DNA of 64,000 bases from Variovorax paradoxus. GTDB lineage: Bacteria; Pseudomonadota; Gammaproteobacteria; Burkholderiales; Burkholderiaceae_C. The position numbers were made by a program, and so were the translations under genes. The notes below the pieces were generated by a model that made no database searches, was not told the origin of the DNA, and saw only the letters and a list, made by a program, of their open reading frames with translations. Where the stretch lies: contig NZ_JAUSXL010000002.1 in the NCBI RefSeq assembly GCF_030815975.1, forward strand, positions 372,001 to 436,000. Direction: 5' to 3'. Positions 25,053 to 32,073 of the stretch are shown here, in pieces; position 1 is the stretch's first letter; each line of letters starts with the position of its first letter.

Positions 25053-25106
25053 GCCCCCTGCAAGGGGGTTGGCGAAGCGACACGAAGTGCGCGAAGACTG
25101 GGGGTG
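25053..25106. repeat. Dispersed intergenic repeat, copy 2 (opposite orientation)
   Basis: About 54 bp in the gap before the cyclase gene. It reads as the reverse complement of the repeat at 14563-14613, with a CCCCCTG/CAAGGGGG hairpin, GCGAAG blocks and CACGAAGTG. Two copies in one operon, both between genes and inverted relative to each other, suggest a small mobile or recurrent element. It carries no coding capacity. Confidence 0.65.
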
Positions 25107-25110
25107 TGCC

Positions 25111-25905
25111 TCATGATCCCGCCGCGAGTTCGCGTTCGAGCACCTTCGGGTTGTCGCGCCAGCGCTCCAGCCACTCCTGCGCCACGTCGCCCGGATAGAC
25201 GTCTTCCACGCCATCGCGCAGCGCCTTCACGATGGCGTTGGCCAGCGCTGATGGCGCCAGCTTCGGCGGCGGCGTGTGCTGGTTCCATTCGTCGTCGACG
25301 GGGCCGGGGAACACGTTGATCACGCGGATGCCGGCCGGCCGCATCTCGGCGCGCAGGCACTGCGCGAGCGAATGCGCCGCGGCCTTCGAGGCGCTGAAGG
25401 TGCCGTGCGGCGGAAAGTTGCTGAGCGCGTAGATCGACAGCAGGTTGACCCAGGCCGTGGCACCCGTCTCGCCATCGGCCGAGCGGCCCTTGAGCGCGGG
25501 GCCGAACTCCTGCGCGAGGCGCAGCAGGCCGAAGTAGTTGATGTCCATCTCGGCCTTGGCCACGTCGGTGCCGCGGCGCGCGCCGATGCCGAAGGTTCGG
25601 TGCACCTCGGCGTTGTTGATGACGATGTCGACCTTGCCGCCGATGGAGCCCGCGAGCTCGGTCACCTGGCGGCCGTTGGTGAGGTCCAGCGGCACCAGCG
25701 TGACCTGCGGCAGCGCAGAGATGTCGTCAAGCCCATCGCCCATCTTCTTCCAGGGCTCGGCATGGCCGACCCAGACGATGTCGGCGCCGGCCTTCACCAG
25801 CGCGCGCACGATGGCCTGGCCGACCTCGGTCTTGCCATCGGTCACCAGCACCTTGCGGAACTTGGGGTCGCTGGTCATTTCACGCAGCATCTTGTCGTCG
25901 GCCAT
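25111..25905 (-). CDS. SDR-like protein lacking the catalytic Tyr (possibly the C-terminal half of an OB-fold/SDR fusion)
   Basis: A 264-residue SDR fold starting MADDKMLREMTSDPKFRKVL. The glycine motif is degenerate (VTDGKTEVGQAI instead of TGxxxGxG), NNAE replaces NNAG, and the YxxxK position reads FSASK, so the catalytic Tyr is Phe; the Ser (LLSIYAL) remains. It is unlikely to be a normal dehydrogenase and may be structural. AAGGGAG precedes its ATG at a good distance. However, its frame runs on upstream without a stop into the C-terminal part of the OB-fold gene, and I recall related proteins in which both domains are fused. Confidence 0.75.
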   Translation of the reverse strand: MADDKMLREMTSDPKFRKVLVTDGKTEVGQAIVRALVKAGADIVWVGHAEPWKKMGDGLDDISALPQVTLVPLDLTNGRQVTELAGSIGGKVDIVINNAEVHRTFGIGARRGTDVAKAEMDINYFGLLRLAQEFGPALKGRSADGETGATAWVNLLSIYALSNFPPHGTFSASKAAAHSLAQCLRAEMRPAGIRVINVFPGPVDDEWNQHTPPPKLAPSALANAIVKALRDGVEDVYPGDVAQEWLERWRDNPKVLERELAAGS

Positions 25906-25918
25906 GTGGGGACTCCCT

Positions 25919-26425
25919 TCAATCGGAAAAGCAATGAGAACGGCTTGGCCGGCACGGTCGAGCCGGGCGCCGACACGCACGCGCGGCAGCGCGTCGCCGC
26001 CCGGTTTGCCCGCGCGGCAGCGCGTCGCCGCCCGGTTGCCCGCGCGGGGGCGCATCGCCGACCTCGCCATGCAGGTGGACCATGAGCGTCGGTCCGGCAT
26101 CCAGATGCACCAGGCCCAGCCGCCAGGGCAGCCGCTCGCGGAAGAACAGGTCGTTGCTGTGGTGCAGCGTGGTGCTGCCGAGCAGTTCGCCCTCGCCGCT
26201 CTGTTCGCGCCAGCGCAGGGAAGCTGAAAGGCACTTGTGGCAGACCTCACGCGGCGGGTACTGCACCGTGCCGCATTGCTCGCAGGCCTGCAGCTCGAAG
26301 CGGCCTTCGGCGGCGGCCGCCGTGAGGCCGAGCGCCACGCGGCCGCGCGCACCGGGCGGCAGGTTCATCTGCCGGGTGCGCAGCACCGGGTTCTTGCGGG
26401 GGGGGCGCATCAGAGGCATCGTCAT
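25919..26425 (-). CDS. Zn-ribbon OB-fold protein (DUF35 type), C-terminus altered by a frame change
   Basis: A 168-residue protein starting MTMPLMRPPRKNPVLRTRQM. A zinc ribbon, CEQCGTVQYPPREVCHKC, is at residues ~50-67, followed by the DUF35 OB-fold (TTLHHSNDLFFRERLPWRLG, then LVHLDAGP). DUF35 proteins partner thiolase-like enzymes; its start overlaps the thiolase-like gene by 4 bp. After HGEVGDAPPR the chain enters a 30-bp tandem repeat and then an Arg/Pro-rich tail. A one-base shift instead gives VRVGARLDRAGQAVLIAFP, a normal-looking end that continues into the SDR gene. Probably one bifunctional gene, 25111-26425, was split. Confidence 0.75.
   Translation of the reverse strand: MTMPLMRPPRKNPVLRTRQMNLPPGARGRVALGLTAAAAEGRFELQACEQCGTVQYPPREVCHKCLSASLRWREQSGEGELLGSTTLHHSNDLFFRERLPWRLGLVHLDAGPTLMVHLHGEVGDAPPRGQPGGDALPRGQTGRRRAAARACRRPARPCRPSRSHCFSD
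25980..26059. repeat. 30/31-bp tandem duplication inside the OB-fold gene
   Basis: Two units, 25980-26010 (31 bp) and 26011-26040 (30 bp), plus a partial third (26041-26059). They differ by a single T (GGTTTGCC against GGTTGCC, at 26005-26007). On the coding strand one 30-bp unit encodes RGQPGGDALP; the extra base in the other unit shifts the frame. Slipped-strand duplication is the likely origin. Confidence 0.85.
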
Positions 26426-27594
26426 GCCGATCTCCCGAGGATGACGGCGCCTGTGCACAGGCAGCGGTCGTAAGTCACCATGCCGAAGCCAGCGACCAGG
26501 CCCAGTTGTGCGTCGGGCACGGTGCGTGGTCCTGCTTGACCGGTCAGTTGGCGAATCGCCTCGACCATGCCGAGAAAGCCGCCCGCCGCACCGGCCTGCC
26601 CGGCCGAGAGCTGCCCGCCACTCGTGTTGTTCGGAAAGCTGCCATCGAAGGTCAGGGTGTGGGACTGCACGAAGGCCGGGCCCTCGCCCTTCTCGCAGAA
26701 GCCCAGATCCTCGAACTGCATCATCACGATCACCGGGTAGTCGTCGTAGGTCTGCACGAAGTCGAGCGCGGCGGGCTGCACGCCGGCCTGCGCGTAGAGG
26801 TCGTCGCGGTCCATGCGCCAGCCGCCCTGCACCATCACCGGATCGTCGGCATAGGCGTTGTGGCGCTCGATGGCGCCGCGGATCACCACGTGCGCCAGGT
26901 CCAGGTCGCGTGCGCGCTCCTCGCTCATCACCAGGAACGCATCGGCGCCGGCGCAGGGCATCACGCAGTCGAACAGGTGGATCGGGTCGGAGATGGGGCG
27001 CGCGGCCATGTACTCGTCGAGCGTCAGCGCCTTCTTGAACATCGCGTTGGGGTTGCCCAGCGCATTGGTGCGCTGGTCCACGCAGATGCGGCCGAAGTCT
27101 TCGCGCTTCGCGCCGTAGGTGCGCATGTAGTTGGCCGTGATGAACGCAAAGATCGAGTTCGGCCCACCCGAGCCGTAGGGGTAGCTCGCATCGCGCGCGA
27201 AGTTGCTGAAGCTGCCGAGCGTCTGCCGGAAGGAGTCGACATGGTTGGTGTCGGCGCCCACGCAGGCCACGATATCGGCATCGCCCGCCTGCACAGCGCG
27301 CGCGGCACGGCGCAGGCACATCACGCCCGAGGCGCCGCCGGTGGGCACGTGGTCGAGCCAGCGCGGCGACAGGCCCAGGTGCTGCGTGACGCCCACGGCC
27401 GTGTCGGGCGCGAGCGAGAAGCTGCTGAGGCACAGGCCGTCGATCTGCTCCTTGGCCACGCCGCTGGTTTTGACCAGCGCCTCGACAGCCTGCCCGATGA
27501 ACCAGTGCGCGGTGCGCGTGGAATAGCGCACGTAGGGCACGGTGATGGGCACCGCCACCGCGACGCCTTCGTAGGAGAGTCGTCGCTTCGTCAT
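26422..27594 (-). CDS. Thiolase-superfamily protein, retro-aldolase-like (thiolase residues missing)
   Basis: A 390-residue thiolase-fold protein of the SCP2/lipid-transfer type. The nucleophile position reads GGASGVMC instead of CxSG, the GHPLG loop reads SAGQAGAAGG, and the final CxG motif is replaced by VAGFGMVTYD. It therefore lacks Cys/His/Cys chemistry. Thiolase-like proteins with a DUF35 partner, such as the steroid side-chain enzyme Ltp2, catalyse retro-aldol cleavage of beta-hydroxyacyl-CoA esters. The DUF35 gene overlaps by 4 bp. The catalytic Tyr of Ltp2 near this loop is not obvious here, so the reaction is inferred. It also overlaps the upstream ligase by 4 bp. Confidence 0.8.
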   Translation of the reverse strand: MTKRRLSYEGVAVAVPITVPYVRYSTRTAHWFIGQAVEALVKTSGVAKEQIDGLCLSSFSLAPDTAVGVTQHLGLSPRWLDHVPTGGASGVMCLRRAARAVQAGDADIVACVGADTNHVDSFRQTLGSFSNFARDASYPYGSGGPNSIFAFITANYMRTYGAKREDFGRICVDQRTNALGNPNAMFKKALTLDEYMAARPISDPIHLFDCVMPCAGADAFLVMSEERARDLDLAHVVIRGAIERHNAYADDPVMVQGGWRMDRDDLYAQAGVQPAALDFVQTYDDYPVIVMMQFEDLGFCEKGEGPAFVQSHTLTFDGSFPNNTSGGQLSAGQAGAAGGFLGMVEAIRQLTGQAGPRTVPDAQLGLVAGFGMVTYDRCLCTGAVILGRSA

Positions 27595-29237
27595 GCCTGC
27601 CTCACCTGTCTTTTCTTCATCGAACGGGTGTCGATGCAATGGCCCTGCCCGGGCAGCGACTGCGCAATCTCGCGCAGCTGCCCGCGCTGGATCTTCTGCG
27701 ACGGCGTGAGCGGCAACGCATCGACGAAAGCGACGTAGCCCGGCGCCTTGTAGTAGGCCAGCTGCGCGAGCGCATGCTCGACGATGCTCGCGGCGAGCTG
27801 CTCGTGTTGCGATGCATCGGTGCCTTCGCGCACCACGATGCAGGCCAGCACTTCATCGCCGCGCACTTCGTCGGGCGTGGCGGCCACGGCCGAAGCCTTC
27901 ACGGCCGGATGCTGGTTGAGCACGCTTTCCACTTCGACGGCCGAGATGTTTTCGCCACTGCGGCGGATCACGTTCTTCTTGCGATCGACAAAAAAGAAGT
28001 TGCCCTCGGCATCGCGCCGCACCAGGTCACCGGTGTGGAACCAGCCGTCGGCCCAGGCTTCGCGCGTGGCTTCCTCGTCTTTCAGGTAACCCGAGAAGAA
28101 GTAGCGCTTCGGGTCATCGTCCGCAGAGCGGACCAGCAGTTCGCCCGGTGCGCCGACGGCGGCGTCGCTGCCGTCCTCGCCGACGAGGCGGATCTGCACG
28201 AAGTCTTCCTGCCGCCCGAAGCAGCTCGTGCCCACGAGCCGCGGCTCGCGGTTGGCCATGATGCAGGCGGCCGCACCGGTCTCGGTCATGGCCCAGGCCT
28301 CGACCAGCGGAAAGCCGAAGCGCTCCTCGAAGGGCGCGTGGTTCTTGCGGTCGACGCCGGCGCCGAAGCCCCAGCGGATCAGGTGGTCCCGATCGGCAGC
28401 CGATGCCGGTGCGGACAGCAACATCGCCGGCATCACGCCGAGGTAGTGGGCGATGGTCGCGCCGCTTTCGCGCGCACTCGCCAGCCAGGTCTTCGGATGA
28501 AAGCGGTCGAGTTGCACCAGGCAGCCGCCCGCGATGAGCACCACCATGGTGGAGAACGCCATCGCGTTCATGTGGTTGAGCGGCAGCGGCGTGATGACGC
28601 GCTCGGTGTCGGGGCGGATGCTGCAGACGCCGTCGAGCGCGGCATACCACTCGCCGGCACGCAGGAAGTAGGCGTTGCTCAGGATGCAGCCCTTGGGGCG
28701 GCCGGTGGTGCCGGAGGTGTAGAGCAGGCCGCATTCCGTATCGACGCCAATCGCTTCGCCGCCGCGCGGTGCGGCCGTCTTCGCCTTCGGCACCGCATCT
28801 TCCGGCCCCATCGTCTCGAAGGCCACACCGGCCAGCGCGGCCGCCGCGCGCAGATCGGCAGCGCGCTCCGGCAGCGTCACGGCCAGGCCGATCTCGCTGT
28901 GGCCGATCAGGTAGACCAGCTCGGCCGAACGCATCTCGGCATTGATCGGCACCGCGCTCGCGCCCAGCGCATTGAGCGCGAACCAGTGGAACAGAAAGGC
29001 CGGCCGGTTCTCCAGCAGCAGGCCGACGCGGTGGCCATGCCCGTACCCCGCTTGCGCATAGGCCGTGCGCAGGCGCTCGACCTCGGCCGCGGCCTCGCCC
29101 CAGCGAATGGCGCCGGCCGCAATGCCGTAAGCAGCCGCGGTCACCGATTCGGTGAACAGGAACTCGGCATGCGGCGTGCGCTCGGCAGTCGCCGCGAAGA
29201 CCTGGTGGACGGTGGCCTGGACTGTGGCGTCTTGCAT
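27591..29237 (-). CDS. AMP-forming aryl-CoA ligase of the core locus
   Basis: A 548-residue ANL ligase. P-loop LLYTSGTTGRPKGCILSN is at about residues 172-189, AWAMTETGAA near residue 310, WFHTGDLV near 405, RRSGENISAVEVESV near 428 and the lid Lys motif SQKIQRGQ near 518. It would make the CoA ester of an aromatic or oxidised indolic acid. Start and stop overlap or abut neighbours (ATGA with the thiolase-like gene; 7 bp from the dioxygenase beta gene), so it is co-expressed with iadDE-like genes. By order it is the F-position gene of an iad-type operon (inference). Confidence 0.9.
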   Translation of the reverse strand: MQDATVQATVHQVFAATAERTPHAEFLFTESVTAAAYGIAAGAIRWGEAAAEVERLRTAYAQAGYGHGHRVGLLLENRPAFLFHWFALNALGASAVPINAEMRSAELVYLIGHSEIGLAVTLPERAADLRAAAALAGVAFETMGPEDAVPKAKTAAPRGGEAIGVDTECGLLYTSGTTGRPKGCILSNAYFLRAGEWYAALDGVCSIRPDTERVITPLPLNHMNAMAFSTMVVLIAGGCLVQLDRFHPKTWLASARESGATIAHYLGVMPAMLLSAPASAADRDHLIRWGFGAGVDRKNHAPFEERFGFPLVEAWAMTETGAAACIMANREPRLVGTSCFGRQEDFVQIRLVGEDGSDAAVGAPGELLVRSADDDPKRYFFSGYLKDEEATREAWADGWFHTGDLVRRDAEGNFFFVDRKKNVIRRSGENISAVEVESVLNQHPAVKASAVAATPDEVRGDEVLACIVVREGTDASQHEQLAASIVEHALAQLAYYKAPGYVAFVDALPLTPSQKIQRGQLREIAQSLPGQGHCIDTRSMKKRQVRQA

Positions 29238-29244
29238 TGCGTCC

Positions 29245-29733
29245 CTAGATGAAGAGTTGCACGGCCGGCAGGGCCGCGTCGCAGTTGAGCAGGTTGACGC
29301 GCTTGAGCGTCATGCGCAGCGCGCCGTCCTGCACCGTGAGGTGGTGAAAGAACGTGCCCACATAGAACTGCAGTTCGTCGCCCTGCGATTCGGTGTAGTG
29401 GAATCCGGTGCGCACCACGAAGCGGTTGCCATCGGTATCGAAGGTCTCGACCACGGGCAGCTGCAGCAGGTGATGGCAGCGGCTCGGCGGCTGCTGCGAA
29501 AACGCACGCGGGCTCTTGAGCCGCTCGATGCGCAGGTCGCGCAGCAGCTTGTCCTCGTAAAGGTGCGAGGTATGGTTGATGCCGTCTTCCTGGTCGGGCA
29601 CCAGCGGCACCCAGTAGAAGGCGTCGTCGGTGAAGAGTGCGTTCCACTCCTCGTAACGGCGCGTGTCGAGCAGATGCGCTTCGTTCACGACGAAGTCGAT
29701 CAGGTCCTGGCGCGTGACTTCGGTGCCTGTCAT
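29245..29733 (-). CDS. iadE: Aromatic-ring-hydroxylating dioxygenase beta subunit, IadE-like
   Basis: A 162-residue small subunit. Characteristic blocks are DTRRYEEWNALFTDDAFYW, HLYEDKLLRDLRIERL, the ring-cleft segment FYVGTFFHHLTVQ and the ending ALPAVQLFI. It is the scaffold partner of the alpha subunit at 29733, with a one-base TGATG overlap. The adjacent reductase makes this the complete oxygenase system of the locus. The symbol rests on gene order and the auxin-locus context, not on a database match. Confidence 0.82.
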   Translation of the reverse strand: MTGTEVTRQDLIDFVVNEAHLLDTRRYEEWNALFTDDAFYWVPLVPDQEDGINHTSHLYEDKLLRDLRIERLKSPRAFSQQPPSRCHHLLQLPVVETFDTDGNRFVVRTGFHYTESQGDELQFYVGTFFHHLTVQDGALRMTLKRVNLLNCDAALPAVQLFI

Positions 29734-31046
29734 CACATCGACTCCGTCATGCGTTCGACCCAACTGCGGTACTGGTTGCGCATCGGCAGCTCGTTGGTGC
29801 CGCCGGTGGTGATCTCCCCGCCCTTGAGCTCCAATGGGTCGTAGTTGCGGTGCAGGCTCACCCACTCGTTGCCGCTCGCGTGCAGGCCGGCCTGCATGCC
29901 GCGGTAGGCCTGCAGGTCGTCGTGCCCCACCACCGAGAATGGCGAGTTGATGAGCCGGTTGTACATGGTGGTGCGCTGCAGCAGCTCGGGCGGCGCACCC
30001 TTCAGGCGAAAGGTCCAGCTCTCGATCAGCGTCCTGTCGGCAGAGATCGGCTTGACCACGCGAATCGCCTGGATCGCGCCCTTGATCGTGAGGTTCGGGT
30101 AGTACACCGTGTTGTGCCGCGCCATGCCGAGGATCTGTGCAGTCTTTTCCTCGCCGTAGCGCGCCTTCATGGCGTCGTCGTAGGCGGGAATCGCCTTGTA
30201 CTTGCTGTGGATGCTGAAGTGCACGCCCGTGAAGCTGTGGCCGTGGTCGTAGGTGCGGATGCCCATGTCTTCGAAGAACTTGTAGTCGGACATGAAGGGC
30301 ACGAACTGCTCGACCGCCATGGGCTTGGGTTCGTCCTCTGGCTTGTCGGCCCACATGCGCTTGGCGGTGCCGGCCGACGATTCGTGCGCCACCATCGGAT
30401 GCATGGTGTCGTTGAGGTTCTCGACGAACATCTTCCAGTTGCACTGGTGCATGAAACGCAGGCAGCCGCCCGCGATCTCGAGTTCGCCCTCGGGCGAGCG
30501 ATCGGCCATGTTGTCGATGGAGCTCAGCGAATCGCCGAAGTACTCGTCGAAACCGGGCCCCGCATCGTTGATCTTCACGAAGATGAAGCCGCGGTAGCTG
30601 CGCAAATGCTTGAGCGTGGTGAGCCCCTTGGCCGATTCGCACGCGTGCAGCGTGGTGTTCTCGTAGCCGGTCTTCAGCGGAATCGCGAGCAGCGAACCGT
30701 CGGTCTTGAAGGTCCAGGCGTGGTACGGGCAGCGGAAGAACTTGCCGGTATTGCCGCAAGGCCCGTTCACCAGCCGCGAACCCTTGTGGGCGCAGCGGTT
30801 CATCATCGCGCGCACGCTACCGTCGGTGTGGCGCACGACGATCAGCGGGCGGCCCGCGATCTCGTTGCTGATCCAGTCGCCCGGGTTCGGCAGCTGGCTC
30901 TCGTGGCCGACGTAGTTCCAGGTGTTGGCGAAGAAGTGCTCCTGTTCCAGCTCGAACAGTTCCTGGCTGGTGTACAGGTCGCGGTGCACGCGATCGTTCT
31001 GCACCAGCGCGCGAATGGCATCGGGGTTGTCTCGGTACGAGGTCAT
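29733..31046 (-). CDS. iadD: Rieske dioxygenase alpha subunit, IadD-like
   Basis: A 437-residue alpha subunit. Rieske ligands are in NRCAHKG (residues ~83-89) and FFRCPYHAW (~102-110); the mononuclear iron ligands include the two His of NDTMHPMVAHE (residues ~214-224). The IadDE enzyme of Variovorax starts IAA breakdown by oxygenating the indole ring. The reductase gene lies 20 bp upstream and the beta gene overlaps downstream, as in that operon. A different aromatic acid substrate remains possible. Confidence 0.85.
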   Translation of the reverse strand: MTSYRDNPDAIRALVQNDRVHRDLYTSQELFELEQEHFFANTWNYVGHESQLPNPGDWISNEIAGRPLIVVRHTDGSVRAMMNRCAHKGSRLVNGPCGNTGKFFRCPYHAWTFKTDGSLLAIPLKTGYENTTLHACESAKGLTTLKHLRSYRGFIFVKINDAGPGFDEYFGDSLSSIDNMADRSPEGELEIAGGCLRFMHQCNWKMFVENLNDTMHPMVAHESSAGTAKRMWADKPEDEPKPMAVEQFVPFMSDYKFFEDMGIRTYDHGHSFTGVHFSIHSKYKAIPAYDDAMKARYGEEKTAQILGMARHNTVYYPNLTIKGAIQAIRVVKPISADRTLIESWTFRLKGAPPELLQRTTMYNRLINSPFSVVGHDDLQAYRGMQAGLHASGNEWVSLHRNYDPLELKGGEITTGGTNELPMRNQYRSWVERMTESM

Positions 31047-31066
31047 GGTTCTCGTGGCTCCTTGCT

Positions 31067-32059
31067 TCAGATGTCGAGCACCAGGCGCGCACCCTTGACG
31101 CGCGAGATGCAGATCTGCATGACATTGCCCTCCGCCTTCTCGCGGGCGGTGAGCACGTAGTCGCGGTGGTCGATCTCGCCTTCGAGCACGGGCGTGGCAC
31201 ACACGCCGCATTCGCCGCGCTTGCAATCGAACATCGGGTCGCAGCCGTTGTCGATGAGGCAGTCGAGGATGCTCTGGTCGGCCGCGACGGTGAAGCGCCG
31301 GCCCGATTGCGCGAGCTCCACCTCGAAGGACTGGTCGCCTTCTTCCATAACCGGCTCGGTGAAAAGTTCGAAGTGCACGCGGTCGTGCTCCCAGCCGCGC
31401 GCCTGGGTGCGGGCGAGCACCGCGTCGAGCATGACCTTGGGGCCGCAGACGTAGAGGCGGTCGCCGGCCGGCACCCCGTCGAGCAGCGCGTCGATGTCGA
31501 GCGGCGCGCCAGCCTCGGCATCGGCATGCACGCGCAGGTCGTCGCCGAGCAGCGCCTGAAGCTCGGGCAGGAAGCCCATCAGCTCGCGGCTGCGGCCGGC
31601 GTAATGCATGCGGACCGGGGCGCCCTCGGCGCGGCGGCGTGCGGCCATGCTCGCGAGCGGCGTGACGCCGATGCCGCCCGCGACGAGCACCGTCCCGCCG
31701 GGACCGGTGTGCAGCGGAAAGTCGTTCTTCGGCGCTTCGATGGCGAGCATGTCGCCTTCGTTCAGTGCTTCGTGCATGAAGCGCGAACCGCCGCGGCCCT
31801 CGGCCTCCTTGCGCACGGCAATCACATATTCGGTCGGTGCATTGGTGGCGTTGCGCGCGGTCGCGAAGTTGATGAGCGAGTAATGGCGCCAATCCGCTTT
31901 GCCGTCGGGCAGCGCCACCTGCACGCGGATGTGGGCGCCGGCCGCAAAACCGGGCAAGGCGCGGCCGTCTTCGGCGCGCAGGCGCAGCATGCGGATCAGC
32001 GGATTGAGTTGGCGCGCTTCGGCGACGCGAAGCTGGAGCGTGGCAATGGGAGCAGTCAT
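31067..32059 (-). CDS. iadC: FAD/[2Fe-2S] dioxygenase reductase, IadC-like
   Basis: A 330-residue reductase of the phthalate dioxygenase reductase type. FAD domain motif RHYSLINF (residues ~60-67), NAD-binding GGIGVTPLASM (~128-138) and VCGPKVML (~218-225), then a C-terminal plant-type ferredoxin with DCKRGECGVC (residues ~281-290) and a fourth Cys near residue 316. It passes electrons from NAD(P)H to the Rieske centre. It is the only oxygenase reductase in the window, so it probably serves both dioxygenase pairs. Confidence 0.88.
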   Translation of the reverse strand: MTAPIATLQLRVAEARQLNPLIRMLRLRAEDGRALPGFAAGAHIRVQVALPDGKADWRHYSLINFATARNATNAPTEYVIAVRKEAEGRGGSRFMHEALNEGDMLAIEAPKNDFPLHTGPGGTVLVAGGIGVTPLASMAARRRAEGAPVRMHYAGRSRELMGFLPELQALLGDDLRVHADAEAGAPLDIDALLDGVPAGDRLYVCGPKVMLDAVLARTQARGWEHDRVHFELFTEPVMEEGDQSFEVELAQSGRRFTVAADQSILDCLIDNGCDPMFDCKRGECGVCATPVLEGEIDHRDYVLTAREKAEGNVMQICISRVKGARLVLDI

Positions 32060-32073
32060 GGTGCGTTGTCTCT

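Noticed and set aside
25980..26059. Repeats as a CRISPR array
   Set aside because: The units are directly adjacent with no spacers and lie inside a coding region.
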